From contig NZ_SSSR01000002.1 of NCBI RefSeq assembly GCF_009469695.1, positions 310,001-374,000 of the forward strand: a stretch of DNA of 64,000 nt. The letters run 5' to 3'. This stretch comes from Propionivibrio limicola. Its GTDB lineage: Bacteria > Pseudomonadota > Gammaproteobacteria > Burkholderiales > Rhodocyclaceae. Below, one piece after another: positions 29,971-39,108 of this stretch (position 1 is its first letter; each line of letters begins with the position of its first letter). Both the position numbers and the translations under genes were made by a program. The notes under the pieces were generated by a model that ran no database searches, was not told the origin of the DNA, and saw only the letters and a program-made list of their open reading frames with translations.

Positions 29971-31011
29971 ATGGGAATTCTTGACTGGTTCAAGAGTCGG
30001 CCGTCGCAATTGGATCACCATCGCGAGGCGGACCCGGATAGTGAGTTGAGGAAGATCGTCGATAAGGCCATCTCTTTGACGAATCCGCGCTTGAAGTTGC
30101 TTCCCCTCGCGGAAGAGAGTCTTCTGCCCGCAGTAAAAACAACGGTTGCCTATTTGCGCGAGGCGAACAGTGAGTTGCCCGGAGCAATCGAGGTGTCTGC
30201 TGCTCAGTGGGCTTCTCTGCCCGAGCTCAAGGCTTTTTTTGTATCCGCTTCAGATGTGCCTGTAGTCTTGGCGAGGTCGACCAACCTGCGTACGCTTTTT
30301 GACAAGTATCCCGGTTTGGGGGAAGTGTATTTCATCCTGGGCATGGCGTTTGCCGAGCAGCAAGCAAATGCCATTTCTTTGCAAGACGCGGGTGGTGTAC
30401 TCGACTCGACCAAAACGGTTGTTAGCTTTTCCGATCATCGGGTGCGTATTTGCGGGCAATCCGAAGCGGAGGTTCGGCACATTCTCGGGACGCAGGTGTT
30501 TGAATACCTCGTTGCACAGGCGATGTCTGAAATTGCTGAGGAGCGTACCGAGCGACGTGAGTTGGAGGACAACCGGTCGCTGATTCGAGCGCGTCTGCGT
30601 CTTCTTCGCCAGCAGGGGCCTGGATTGGGTAGCGTGTTGGGTAGTCCTCCTTCGAGCGTGGGAGAGCAGTCAAAGCTTGAGGCGGCTCTTCTGGAAAATG
30701 AACGGCAACTCGAAGAGTTGGGAAGCCCAAAGGATGTTCTGGAAACCGAACTCGAAATGTTGCGCGGCGTGCTAGAGCATCCGGAAAAGTATTTCCAAGT
30801 TGAGCGGCGCCAGTTTCTCGTCGACTCGATGAATATTGTCCTTGATGAGAAAACAGCCGGATTGGGGGGCGGTGCTTCACGAATCGCTTTTTCTGAAGCC
30901 CGGCTGATGGGCGTGCCGGTTTTGCAACGGGCGTTCATTGTTGGGCGCGTAGCTCGCTCCGACGTGCCGGTTACGAAGATGAATTTCGAGAATGCGGTGC
31001 GCTACTTGTGA
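29971..31011 (+). CDS. Hypothetical protein between purA and rnr
   Basis: Unrecognised protein of 346 aa from ATG 29971 (MGILDWFKSR); GAAGG lies about ten bases upstream. No signal peptide or membrane segment is seen. Residues 25-150 look globular. Residues about 190-265 are charged helices of coiled-coil type (ERTERRELEDNRSLIRARLR; EAALLENERQLEELGS), and a globular C-terminus follows. GC content and codon use match the core genes. It sits in the slot that NsrR holds in enterobacteria (purA-x-rnr-rlmB) but bears no resemblance to that regulator. A cytosolic structural or signalling role is possible; nothing more can be said. Confidence 0.75.
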   Translation: MGILDWFKSRPSQLDHHREADPDSELRKIVDKAISLTNPRLKLLPLAEESLLPAVKTTVAYLREANSELPGAIEVSAAQWASLPELKAFFVSASDVPVVLARSTNLRTLFDKYPGLGEVYFILGMAFAEQQANAISLQDAGGVLDSTKTVVSFSDHRVRICGQSEAEVRHILGTQVFEYLVAQAMSEIAEERTERRELEDNRSLIRARLRLLRQQGPGLGSVLGSPPSSVGEQSKLEAALLENERQLEELGSPKDVLETELEMLRGVLEHPEKYFQVERRQFLVDSMNIVLDEKTAGLGGGASRIAFSEARLMGVPVLQRAFIVGRVARSDVPVTKMNFENAVRYL

Positions 31012-31180
31012 GGCTGGCAAGAGTGCTGGAAGCAGGGAGTGTTGGCCTCTGTATGAAAAATCGTAATAGAGGCCATTTCGCTGGACGCAGAAGCTGAAAT
31101 TTTAGATAGCGTTAAAACGCAATAAGAAAGGCTGTCGTGGCGAAAGAGATTCGGCAAAAATTGAACTTTAATGGACAACA

Positions 31181-31213
31181 AAAAACCCCGGGAACAAAGT
31201 TCGTCGGGGTTTG
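31181..31213 (-). terminator. Terminator downstream of tRNA-Leu
   Basis: Read on the minus strand, AAACCCCG pairs with CGGGGTTT around a 14-base loop and the T run extends to six T's. It lies 26 bases past the tRNA 3' end. Confidence 0.75.
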
Positions 31214-31238
31214 TAAAAGTTTTTCTTTAGAAACTGTT

Positions 31239-31325
31239 TGGTGCCCAGGAGAGGACTCGAACCTCCACAGTGTTGCCACCACTAGGACCTGAACCTAGCG
31301 CGTCTACCAATTTCGCCACCTGGGC
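31239..31325 (-). tRNA. tRNA-Leu (anticodon CAG)
   Basis: Class II tRNA on the minus strand. Acceptor GCCCAGG pairs with CCTGGGC, discriminator A and CCA are encoded, anticodon stem CTAGG/CCTAG carries loop TTCAGGT (anticodon CAG), and the variable arm is long (TGGTGGCAACACTG). T arm GGAGG/CCTCT-type with TTCGAGT is present. About 87 bases. Confidence 0.96.
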
Positions 31326-31364
31326 GTTTCCGAAGAAGGAAACATTTTATAGGAACTAAAAAAA

Positions 31365-33755
31365 ATGTCAATAAAAAAATTATCAAAGATTAGAAAAAGT
31401 GATCCATTTCTCCAACGTGAGGCGACGAAGTATTTACTGCCCCTCCCTTCGCGCGAGTACATCCTGCAAATCATCGAAGCGCAAGCCAAACCGGTCAAAT
31501 TTGAGCAGCTTTGCGCTTTGCTCGATATTCGTCGCGATGAGTACGAGGTTTTTCAGAGACGCTTGGCCGCGATGGAGCGCAGTGCCGAGTTGATGCGAAA
31601 TCGCAAAGAGGCGTACATCGTTCCCGAGCGGGCGAGTCTTATTGCGGGGCATGTGGAGGGGCACGCTGACGGGTATGGATTCTTGGTGCCCGATGATGGC
31701 GGCGAGGACCTGTTTCTTGATGCCAAGCAGATGTCTGGCGTGCTGCATCGCGACCGGGTTCTGGCGAGGGTTTCCGGTATCGATCGCAAGGGGCGCCGTG
31801 AGGGCGTGATCGTTGAAATAACCGAGCGGGCAAATAGTCGGGTTGTTGGGCGCGTATTGATTGAGCATGGAATTACCCTTGTTGTGCCGGAAAACAAGCG
31901 AATCAATCAGGACATTCTGGTCGTTGCTGCGCGCAAGGGTCAGGAGGGTAAAAAAAGGGCGAATGAAGTTAAGGATGTGAAATCGGGGCAGGTGGTGATG
32001 GTCGAGATTGTCGAGCAGCCCTCCCGGCATTCTCAGCCCTTGGGGCGCATCGTTGAAGTTCTCGGTAACTATGCTGATCCTGGTATGGAAATAGAGATCG
32101 CGCTGCGGAAGCACGATCTGCCTTTCGAGTTTTCGCCTGTGGCGCTTGAGGAAACCAATGCGCTGCCCACTCGAATCAGGAAATCCGAGTGGGCCGATCG
32201 CAAGGATTTGCGGGATATTCCCTTGGTGACGATCGATAGCGAGAGTGCCAAGGACTTTGACGACGCGGTGTTTGCCGAGAAAAAAGGACGTGGATGGCGT
32301 CTTGTCGTGGCGATTGCCGATGTTAGTCATTATGTCGCGCCCGGTATGGCATTGGACCGTGATGCGACGGAACGGGGTAATTCCGTTTACTTCCCGCGGC
32401 GGGTGATACCGATGTTGCCGGAGAAGCTCTCGAACGGCTTATGTTCGCTCAAGCCGGATGTCGACCGCCTGGCGATGGTATGCGATATGGACATTAGTTC
32501 GGGCGGTGCGATCAAAGACTATCGGTTTTATCCGGCAATTTTTCGTTCGAAGGCCCGATTGACGTATACGCAGGTTTGGGGATGGCTTTCAGGCAGCCTT
32601 GAGGCTGATACCGATTTGCATAAAGGATTGCAGCCGGGGTTGCAGGATCTTTATGCGCTTTTCAAGGTGTTGCAAAGCGCTCGTGGCAAGCGTGGGGCCA
32701 TAGATTTTGAGACAACCGAAACGATGATGGTCTTCAACAAGCAGGGCAAGATCGACAGCATCGTTCCTGTTCAACGCAACGATGCGCATCGCTTGATCGA
32801 AGAGTGCATGTTGGCTGCGAATGTGTGTGCGTCGGATTTTCTGCAAAAGAACAAGCAACCCTGCTTGTATCGAATTCACGAAGGCCCAACGCTCGAAAAA
32901 CTGGAAGGGTTGCGTAGCTTTCTTAAAGAGTTTGGTTTAAGCCTGTCAGGCGGGGATGATCCAACCGCCAAGGATTATGCGGCCCTGCTTGAGAAAGTGA
33001 AGTCTCGCCCGGATGCGGCGTTGCTGCAAACTGTAATGCTTCGCTCGCTGCGGCAAGCGGTTTACAGTCCGGACAATGTCGGGCATTTCGGCCTTTCGTA
33101 TGAGCACTACACCCACTTTACGTCGCCGATCAGGCGGTATCCCGATTTGCTGATACATCGCGCTATTAAAGCGGTGCTCGATGGCAAGCAGTATTCGCCT
33201 GGCGATTGGGATGCGGTTGGACTTCATTGCTCCATGACAGAGCGACGCGCCGATGAAGCGACACGTGACGTCGAGGTGTGGCTGAAGTGTTATTACATGC
33301 GCGATCGGATAGGCGAGGAGTTTGATGGCACGATTGCGGGGGTTGCGCCGTTCGGTGTATTCGTCGCACTCGATTCCGTTTATGTCGAAGGTTTAGTGCA
33401 CGTTTCGGAACTTGGCGAGGATTATTTCGTTTTTGATAACACCAAGCACCAGATGCTCGGGGAGCGCACCGGCAAGCGTTATCGTTTGGGTGATCGTTTG
33501 CGGGTGAAACTTGTTCGTGCTGACCTCGAAAGCGGGCGGATTGATTTTGTTCTTGCCGATCCTTTGTCCGAGGGGCTGTCTTTCGAGGTTTCAAATATCG
33601 AACCCAGGCAACAGAGCGCTTCGGATAAGGCGGTGAGAAGCAATCCCCACAAGACAGGGGGAGCGATCGCGAAGGTTCCCCGCGAATCCATGTCAAAAGC
33701 AGCGACTCCAGTCGGTGGGGTAAAAAAACGCACTACGCCACGGAAATCCCGTTAA
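31365..33755 (+). CDS. rnr: Ribonuclease R
   Basis: 796 aa 3'-5' exoribonuclease of the RNase II/R family. An N-terminal winged-helix region (about 25-85) is followed by two cold-shock domains (about 90-260). The catalytic RNB domain opens with LVTIDSESAKDFDDAVF, containing the metal-binding Asp cluster (D291, D297, D299, D300). The HFTSPIRRYPDLLIHR signature follows, then a C-terminal S1 domain (about 655-735) and a basic Lys/Ser-rich tail. It degrades structured RNA. AGGA lies 11 bases before the start. rlmB follows, as is usual. Confidence 0.97.
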   Translation: MSIKKLSKIRKSDPFLQREATKYLLPLPSREYILQIIEAQAKPVKFEQLCALLDIRRDEYEVFQRRLAAMERSAELMRNRKEAYIVPERASLIAGHVEGHADGYGFLVPDDGGEDLFLDAKQMSGVLHRDRVLARVSGIDRKGRREGVIVEITERANSRVVGRVLIEHGITLVVPENKRINQDILVVAARKGQEGKKRANEVKDVKSGQVVMVEIVEQPSRHSQPLGRIVEVLGNYADPGMEIEIALRKHDLPFEFSPVALEETNALPTRIRKSEWADRKDLRDIPLVTIDSESAKDFDDAVFAEKKGRGWRLVVAIADVSHYVAPGMALDRDATERGNSVYFPRRVIPMLPEKLSNGLCSLKPDVDRLAMVCDMDISSGGAIKDYRFYPAIFRSKARLTYTQVWGWLSGSLEADTDLHKGLQPGLQDLYALFKVLQSARGKRGAIDFETTETMMVFNKQGKIDSIVPVQRNDAHRLIEECMLAANVCASDFLQKNKQPCLYRIHEGPTLEKLEGLRSFLKEFGLSLSGGDDPTAKDYAALLEKVKSRPDAALLQTVMLRSLRQAVYSPDNVGHFGLSYEHYTHFTSPIRRYPDLLIHRAIKAVLDGKQYSPGDWDAVGLHCSMTERRADEATRDVEVWLKCYYMRDRIGEEFDGTIAGVAPFGVFVALDSVYVEGLVHVSELGEDYFVFDNTKHQMLGERTGKRYRLGDRLRVKLVRADLESGRIDFVLADPLSEGLSFEVSNIEPRQQSASDKAVRSNPHKTGGAIAKVPRESMSKAATPVGGVKKRTTPRKSR

Positions 33756-33845
33756 GTGTGGTTCGGTGTCATTCGAAAGGTTGTTTCGTCGGAGGCGACT
33801 ATTGAGTATTAGAATACGCGCCCCTTGCCGACATCGAGAGTGATT

Positions 33846-34586
33846 ATGTCCAACACGAGCTTTATCTACGGTTTTCATGCCATTACAGCCAAACTGCGCC
33901 ATCAACCGGAAGCAGTCGTGGAGATATTCATTGACGCGGATAGGCATGATGCGCGTGCGCGGGATCTGATCCGTCATGCTGAATTGCAGTCGGTTCGTGT
34001 AATGCCGGTTGATGGAAAGCGTCTTGAGGGGATGGCAGGGGGGGGGCGTCGGCACCAGGGCGTGGTCGCCAGAGTGACCTCCGAAAAGAGGCCCGTGTCG
34101 CTGGATGATGTGCTGGAAACGCTTGAAGAACCCCCTTTTCTTCTTGTTCTGGATGGCGTGCAGGATCCCCATAATCTGGGCGCCTGTTTGCGTGTTGCCG
34201 ATGCGGCGGGGGTTCATGCTGTGATTGCGCCGAAGGACCGGGCGGTGGGGCTTACGCAAACGGCGATCAAGGTTGCCAGTGGCGCAGCCGAAAGTGTTCC
34301 ATATATTACTGTGACGAATCTGGCGCGGACGCTGCGCGAACTTCGGGAGCGGGATATCTGGATCATAGGGACTGATGCGGAGACCGATGAGGGGTTGTAT
34401 GAAGCCGAATGGCCTCAAGCAACGGCCTGGGTGCTTGGAGCGGAAGGCGATGGCATGCGTCGGCTGACGCGCGAAACCTGCGACCAGTTGGTGACGATTC
34501 CCATGATGGGCTCGGTGCAAAGTTTGAACGTCTCGGTGGCGGCTGGCGTATGTCTTTATGAGGCGCGGCGTCGGCGCGGTGTTTGA
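33846..34586 (+). CDS. rlmB: 23S rRNA 2'-O-methyltransferase RlmB
   Basis: 246 aa SPOUT-class methyltransferase that modifies G2251 in the 23S rRNA P loop. The N-terminal substrate-binding domain begins FIYGFHAITAKLRHQPEAV. SPOUT motifs are LDGVQDPHNLGACLRVADAAG, VLGAEGDGMRRL and IPMMGSVQSLNVSVAAGV, which form the trefoil knot and SAM pocket. ATG 33846 is the family start. It follows rnr by 90 bases. Confidence 0.96.
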   Translation: MSNTSFIYGFHAITAKLRHQPEAVVEIFIDADRHDARARDLIRHAELQSVRVMPVDGKRLEGMAGGGRRHQGVVARVTSEKRPVSLDDVLETLEEPPFLLVLDGVQDPHNLGACLRVADAAGVHAVIAPKDRAVGLTQTAIKVASGAAESVPYITVTNLARTLRELRERDIWIIGTDAETDEGLYEAEWPQATAWVLGAEGDGMRRLTRETCDQLVTIPMMGSVQSLNVSVAAGVCLYEARRRRGV

Positions 34587-34731
34587 GCCAGGCGGTACGA
34601 GCGAAGCGTGGTGAGGCGCTCTCTTGACCCGCGAGTCTGGGTGCGTACGGTACGGCTCTGGCGGCAATGGAATCATGCGCTTATGTTGCAACAGTTAGCC
34701 TCGGTTGATTGCCTTGCTCCGTCTGGTTCAA

Positions 34732-34760
34732 TTGACCGGTAGAGGTGCTGAGCGTATACT
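34732..34760 (+). promoter_or_regulatory. Strong sigma-70-type promoter
   Basis: The -35 box is TTGACC (34732-34737) and the -10 box TATACT (34755-34760), with an exact 17-base spacer. Transcription should begin near 34767. It would make either a short RNA ending at 34840 or, by readthrough, the decarboxylase mRNA. Confidence 0.7.
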
Positions 34761-34766
34761 TCTTCG

Positions 34767-34840
34767 GTGCCGTAAGACTTCCTGTCCTTTCCGTTGGAAT
34801 GATGTGTAATGACCGTGTAGCAGATGCTCGGTCTTTTTTT
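34767..34840 (+). ncRNA. Candidate small RNA or attenuated leader
   Basis: From the predicted start to a hairpin (GACCG 34811-34815, CGGTC 34829-34833) followed by seven T (34834-34840) is about 74 bases. The inner AGC/GCT pairs extend the stem. No start codon with a ribosome binding site is inside. It could be a free-standing Hfq-type sRNA or a transcription attenuator for the downstream operon. Evidence is positional only. Confidence 0.4.
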
Positions 34841-35017
34841 ATTTCCGACAAAATAGTCCAAGAGTTTCCTGCGGCCATAAAAACGGTGTGGCTGAGGGGG
34901 ATGTTGCGCAGCTGCACCTTTTTGGGGTCATCGGATGATCGCGCTACAGGCTCGGCGCTTGGGGGCATCTCCGAGGTTTGCACCACTCAGAAATAAGCCA
35001 AGGAGCATTAATCGTTT

Positions 35018-36565
35018 ATGGCAATCCGCAATGAACTTTTAGAAGAGTTGGATGCTCGCCGCAAGGATGCGTTAGCTTGCGGGGGGCTGGATAAACTCGA
35101 GAAACGGCGCCAGAAAGGTCTTCTCTGTGCGCGGGATCGTCTGGATGGACTCTACGATTCGGGTTCTTTCCAGGAAGCGGGCATGCACGTCGATCATGAT
35201 ACGACCGGCATGGATCACAAGAAGATGCCGGGTGATGGCGTGGTCACAGGTGTCGGCAACGTTGATGGGCGTCCGGTTGCGGCGTTTTCCCAAGACTTTA
35301 CCGTCTCTGGTGGGTCCTTGGGGCGCATGCATGCCAAGAAAATCTGCGATCTCATGGAGACCGCCTCTAATCTTGGCGTCCCTGTTGTGGCCATCAATGA
35401 CTCCGGTGGTGCCCGAATCCAGGAAGCCGTGCATTCGCTTTCCGGCTATGGTCAGGTGTTTTACCGTAACGTAGAGCTGTCGGGTCTTGTTCCTCAGATT
35501 GCGATTATTGCCGGCCCGTGCGCAGGTGGTGCTGCATACAGTCCCGCGCTGATGGATTTTCTCATCATGACCCGCAAGGGCGCGCAGATGTTCATCTGCG
35601 GTCCCGATGTCATTAAGGCGGCTACGGGCCAGGAAGCGCCGATCGAAATGTTTGGTACCGCCGATGCCCACGCCTCGGTAAGCGGGAACATCCATTTCAT
35701 CGCTAATGACGATAAGCATGCCCTTGAAATTACGCGCAAGCTTTTGTCGTTCCTGCCGCTCAATAACATGCAGGATCCTCCCCACCGTATTCCGAGTGCC
35801 GTGAACGTGGCAGCGGACGACGGCATGAACGCGCTTGTTCCCGAAGATATCAAGAATCCGCTTGACGTTTCGAAAGTCATCGCGCGCTTGGTCGATGGCG
35901 GCGACTTCCTGGAAGTTCAGCGTGATTTCGCCAAGAACATCATCGTTGGCTTCGGTCGCATTGATGGAATGGTCGTCGGTATCATCGCCAACCAGCCGAT
36001 GGTCAAGGCTGGCACGCTTGATGTGGACTCGTCCGACAAAGGTGCGCGCTTCATCCGCTTCTGCAACGCCTTCAATATTCCGCTCGTTACTTTGGTCGAT
36101 ATTCCCGGCTTCATGCCGGGTCTCGCGCAGGAACGGGGTGGCATCATCCGTCATGGCGCTAAGATGCTGTTCTCCTATGCGGCAGCGACTGTGCCGAAGA
36201 TCACCGTCATCCTGCGCAAAGCTTATGGTGGCGCGTACCTGGCGATGTGTTCGAAGGACATGGGAGCGGACTTCGTTTTCGCTTGGCCGACGGCGGAAAT
36301 TGCCGTTATGGGCGCTGAAGGCGCGGTTCGCGTGATCTACAAGAAGGAGATCGAGGCGGCCGAGGATCCAAAAGCGAAAGAAGCCGAGCTCATTGCGATG
36401 TACCGCAAGGAATTTGCGTCACCGTACCAAGCGGCCGAGCATGGCATGATCACCGACGTGATTGCGCCGTCCGAGACGCGGTCGCGCGTGTCGTTGGCAT
36501 TGCGTATTTCGCTGACCAAGCGTTTGACGCGGCCGCCCAAGAAGCACGGGTTGATTCCGCTATGA
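35018..36565 (+). CDS. mmdA: Methylmalonyl-CoA decarboxylase alpha subunit (carboxyltransferase)
   Basis: 515 aa acyl-CoA carboxyltransferase of the PccB/MmdA family. It moves the carboxyl group from methylmalonyl-CoA to biotin on the carrier protein. Two crotonase-like halves are visible. The N half has SGGARIQEAVHSLSGYG and AGPCAGGAAYSPALMDF. The C half has QPMVKAGTLDVDSSDKGARF, DIPGFMPGLAQERGGIIRHG, AYGGAYLAMCSKDMGADF and AVMGAEGAVRV. Its neighbours (delta-like subunits, biotin carrier, Na+-pump beta subunit) and the lack of a biotin carboxylase point to the decarboxylase rather than propionyl-CoA carboxylase. Glutaconyl-CoA decarboxylase is less likely because GcdA is longer. Confidence 0.88.
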   Translation: MAIRNELLEELDARRKDALACGGLDKLEKRRQKGLLCARDRLDGLYDSGSFQEAGMHVDHDTTGMDHKKMPGDGVVTGVGNVDGRPVAAFSQDFTVSGGSLGRMHAKKICDLMETASNLGVPVVAINDSGGARIQEAVHSLSGYGQVFYRNVELSGLVPQIAIIAGPCAGGAAYSPALMDFLIMTRKGAQMFICGPDVIKAATGQEAPIEMFGTADAHASVSGNIHFIANDDKHALEITRKLLSFLPLNNMQDPPHRIPSAVNVAADDGMNALVPEDIKNPLDVSKVIARLVDGGDFLEVQRDFAKNIIVGFGRIDGMVVGIIANQPMVKAGTLDVDSSDKGARFIRFCNAFNIPLVTLVDIPGFMPGLAQERGGIIRHGAKMLFSYAAATVPKITVILRKAYGGAYLAMCSKDMGADFVFAWPTAEIAVMGAEGAVRVIYKKEIEAAEDPKAKEAELIAMYRKEFASPYQAAEHGMITDVIAPSETRSRVSLALRISLTKRLTRPPKKHGLIPL

Positions 36566-36879
36566 CCGGCAATAACAGCGTTATGGCCGTTATTGCGGCA
36601 AACGACGCGGCTGCTCCGAGCGGGATGGACATTTCACCAGTTCAGAATTCTGCGCAAGAAAACACGCAAACGATGACTGATGCGGTGATGGAGGTTCAGG
36701 CAAAGGGCGGCTTCTCGGCCAAGCCAACAATGGGGGAACTTATTGAGTTCCAGGTCACCGGCTTGCTGGTGGTGTTCGTCGTCCTCGGCGGTATCACCCT
36801 CGTTTGCAACCTGATGGCCCGGATCCTCAAAGCCGTTGTTCCCGATCTTTACCACGTTAAATCCAAGAAAGCACTATGA
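36562..36879 (+). CDS. Decarboxylase delta-like subunit, copy 1 (OadG/MmdD family)
   Basis: 105 aa small membrane subunit. A disordered N-terminus is followed by GGFSAKPTMGELIEFQ and one membrane segment (about 66-90, TGLLVVFVVLGGITLVCNL), ending soon after with a short basic tail. Delta/gamma subunits of Na+-translocating decarboxylases anchor the soluble subunits to the membrane pump. It overlaps mmdA by four bases and the second copy by four. It lacks the C-terminal domain that the second copy has, and shares with it a nearly identical membrane segment at both protein and DNA level. Confidence 0.8.
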   Translation: MTGNNSVMAVIAANDAAAPSGMDISPVQNSAQENTQTMTDAVMEVQAKGGFSAKPTMGELIEFQVTGLLVVFVVLGGITLVCNLMARILKAVVPDLYHVKSKKAL

Positions 36880-37430
36880 GCCAACATGATTCAAATGCGG
36901 CAACGACCGCGTCGGCCAAGGGCGTTGAGCCGGCAGTGAAGGACCTCGCTGTGCCACAGGACGCTGCGCAAGCAGGTGCGCAGAAGACCGAGGCGATGGT
37001 GGTCGAGGTGCCGGGTAAGGGGAAAGGCGGTTTCTCAGAAAAGCCGACGATGGGGGAGTTGGTAGAGTTCCAGCTCACCGGCCTGTTGGTGGTATTCGTC
37101 GTCCTCGGCGGTATCACCCTCGTTTGCACTCTGATCGCCCGTATCCTTCAGGTCGTTGCGCCTGACCAGTTCCACGGTAGGTCGAAGCCTGCTGCTGCGC
37201 CGGCTAAGCCGGCAGCACCGGCCAAGCCCGTTGCGCACGCCGCACCGGCTGCGACGAAGACCATTCATCCGGGACTCTCTGATGAGAAGCTGGTAGCCAT
37301 TCTGGCGGCTGCAACACATGAAACACTCGGTAAGTCTGCAACCATCGTCATGTTCCGTCCGATCGACAGCATGGATTGGACGTGGTCTCTACAGGGTCGC
37401 GTTGGACTCCATACCTCACACAAAGTCTAA
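36876..37430 (+). CDS. Decarboxylase delta-like subunit, copy 2, with epsilon-like C-terminus
   Basis: 184 aa. The N-terminus is Ala/Lys/Glu-rich, then GGFSEKPTMGELVEFQ and a membrane segment (about 69-93). An Ala/Pro/Lys linker (about 107-128) follows. The C-terminal domain (about 130-184) begins LSDEKLVAILAAATHETLGK and ends in MDWTWSLQGRVGLHTSHKV. This end resembles the MmdE epsilon subunit and the C-terminus of OadG proteins, so the gene may combine delta and epsilon functions. It directly follows copy 1. The two together are unusual for this operon type. Confidence 0.8.
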   Translation: MSQHDSNAATTASAKGVEPAVKDLAVPQDAAQAGAQKTEAMVVEVPGKGKGGFSEKPTMGELVEFQLTGLLVVFVVLGGITLVCTLIARILQVVAPDQFHGRSKPAAAPAKPAAPAKPVAHAAPAATKTIHPGLSDEKLVAILAAATHETLGKSATIVMFRPIDSMDWTWSLQGRVGLHTSHKV

Positions 37431-37465
37431 GTGCCGTTTTTAGTTACGCAAAAAAGGAATTTATT

Positions 37466-37858
37466 ATGAAGATGCTCAAGATCACCCTGGAAGGCAAGAC
37501 GTACGAAGTTGGCGTTGAAGTTGTTGAAGGCGGCGTTGCCCCCGTCGCCGCGCCTGTTCAAGCTGCGCCGGCTGTTGCCGTTGCTGCACCTGTCGCGGCC
37601 CCCGCCCCGGCTCCCGCGCCTGCACCTGTTGCCGCCGCCGCAGGTGGTCAGTCTGTTATCAGCCCGATGCCGGGCGTGGTCATGAAGGTTCGCGTTGCCG
37701 TCGGCCAACAAGTCGCCAAGGATGAGGAAGTCATCATTCTCGAAGCCATGAAGATGGAATCGCCGATCTGCGCGCCCTGTGCTGGTACGGTTGCCTCGAT
37801 CCAGGTCAAGGAAGGCGATGCCGTCACCGAAGGCCAAATCCTGATCCAACTGAGCTGA
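37466..37858 (+). CDS. mmdC: Biotin carboxyl carrier subunit
   Basis: 130 aa from ATG 37466 (AAAAAGGAA upstream). A short N-terminal domain ([20 protein letters not shown]) is joined by an Ala/Pro/Val linker (about 25-60) to a biotinyl domain. The biotinylated lysine is Lys96 in EAMKM, followed by the usual hairpin ([20 protein letters not shown]). It carries the carboxyl group from the alpha subunit to the membrane beta subunit. A biotin protein ligase from elsewhere in the genome is needed. Confidence 0.93.
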   Translation: MKMLKITLEGKTYEVGVEVVEGGVAPVAAPVQAAPAVAVAAPVAAPAPAPAPAPVAAAAGGQSVISPMPGVVMKVRVAVGQQVAKDEEVIILEAMKMESPICAPCAGTVASIQVKEGDAVTEGQILIQLS

Positions 37859-37865
37859 GGAAACC

Positions 37866-39032
37866 ATGTCTGGAATCATTGAGCAATTCATGCTGATGAT
37901 GACCCAGTCGACCGGGTTCTCTCAGATTACCGGCGGCATGGTCATCATGTGGGCAGTCTGCGCTGTCCTTTTTTATCTCGCCATCGTGAAGGAATACGAG
38001 CCTCTGCTGTTGCTGCCGATCACCTTCGGTGCATTGCTGGCGAATATCCCGACCATGGGCGTGTTGAACGAGCCGTATGTTGACAACCTCGTTCATGTGC
38101 CGGGTGGGTTGTATTACTACATTTCGCAAGGTATTCATCTTGAGTTGTTTCCGCCAATTATCTTCTTGGGTGTTGGCGCTCTGACGGATTTCGGTCCGCT
38201 GATCGCTAATCCGCGCACCCTGTTGTTGGGGGCGGCGGCGCAGCTTGGTATTTTCGCGACAATGTTTGCTGCGGTGATGAGTGGCGTGTTCACGCCGGGA
38301 GAGGGCGCGTCCATCGGTATTATCGGGGGCGCTGATGGTCCGACCTCGATCTTTACCGCCAACAAATTGGCTCCTCATCTGATTGGTCCGATCGCTGTTG
38401 CAGCTTATACCTACATGTCGCTGGTGCCGCTGATTCAGCCACCGATCATGAAGTGGCTGACGACGGATGCCGAGCGTGTTATCCGGATGAAGACGCTGCG
38501 CCCCGTCGGCAAGCTTGAGCGAATCGTGTTTGCTATCGTGGTCATGGTAGTTGTGATTCTCGTCGTTCCCCCTGCATCGGCGCTGGTAGCGATGTTGATG
38601 CTTGGTAACATCATGCGCGAATCGGGGGTGGTCGAGCGTTTGACGAAGGCTTCGCAGAACGAGATCATCAACATCGTAACGATCTTCCTCGGAACGTCAG
38701 TGGGCTTGACGATGGGTGCCGAGAACTTCCTGCAGACCAAGACGCTGTTGATTATCGCCATGGGCGTTATCGCGTTTGGCGTGTCGACTGCCGGTGGTGT
38801 GCTTCTGGCAAAAGCGATGAACAAGCTGTCGCCCAACAATCCGATTAACCCGCTCATCGGGTCGGCTGGCGTTTCTGCAGTTCCGATGGCAGCGCGGGTA
38901 TCACAAGTGGTTGGTGCCGAATACGATAAGCAAAACTTCCTGCTGATGCATGCCATGGGGCCGAATGTGGCCGGGGTTATCGGTACGGCGGTTTGCGCTG
39001 GTTACTTTATTTCCCGCTTGGGCGGTTTCTAA
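37866..39032 (+). CDS. mmdB: Na+-translocating decarboxylase beta subunit
   Basis: 388 aa integral membrane protein of the OadB/MmdB/GcdB family. It decarboxylates carboxybiotin and uses the energy to pump Na+ out. About nine to eleven membrane segments can be drawn. The conserved GGADGPT (154-160, with the catalytic Asp157) and the [20 protein letters not shown] and [13 protein letters not shown] segments are typical. It starts seven bases after the carrier gene and is closed by a strong terminator. It is the ion-pumping heart of the operon. Confidence 0.95.
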   Translation: MSGIIEQFMLMMTQSTGFSQITGGMVIMWAVCAVLFYLAIVKEYEPLLLLPITFGALLANIPTMGVLNEPYVDNLVHVPGGLYYYISQGIHLELFPPIIFLGVGALTDFGPLIANPRTLLLGAAAQLGIFATMFAAVMSGVFTPGEGASIGIIGGADGPTSIFTANKLAPHLIGPIAVAAYTYMSLVPLIQPPIMKWLTTDAERVIRMKTLRPVGKLERIVFAIVVMVVVILVVPPASALVAMLMLGNIMRESGVVERLTKASQNEIINIVTIFLGTSVGLTMGAENFLQTKTLLIIAMGVIAFGVSTAGGVLLAKAMNKLSPNNPINPLIGSAGVSAVPMAARVSQVVGAEYDKQNFLLMHAMGPNVAGVIGTAVCAGYFISRLGGF

Positions 39033-39056
39033 TAAAGTAAATTCGGTTCATCCGGT

Positions 39057-39091
39057 AAAAAAGGGGACTGTCGAAAGACAGTCCCCTTTTT
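39057..39091. terminator. Bidirectional terminator between mmdB and cysN
   Basis: AAAAAGGGGACTGTC (39058-39072) and GACAGTCCCCTTTTT (39077-39091) form a perfect 15-bp stem with a GAAA loop. The A and T runs flank it symmetrically, so it can end both convergent operons. Confidence 0.93.
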
Positions 39092-39108
39092 GTTTGCGGA
39101 GAACCGGG

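Larger units (their letters stand above)
34587..35017. other. Intergenic leader of the decarboxylase operon
   Basis: 430 bases without a convincing gene. It contains a strong promoter (34732-34760) and a hairpin followed by T's (34811-34840). The ribosome binding site AAGGAG for the carboxyltransferase is at 35000-35005, an unusually long 12 bases before the ATG. An 83-codon frame at 34745-34996 has no ribosome binding site and overlaps the promoter. I recognise no known riboswitch here. Confidence 0.6.

Noticed and set aside
34745-34996. Possible 83-aa gene in the decarboxylase leader
   Set aside because: It starts inside the spacer of a strong promoter, has no ribosome binding site, and contains the terminator-like hairpin.
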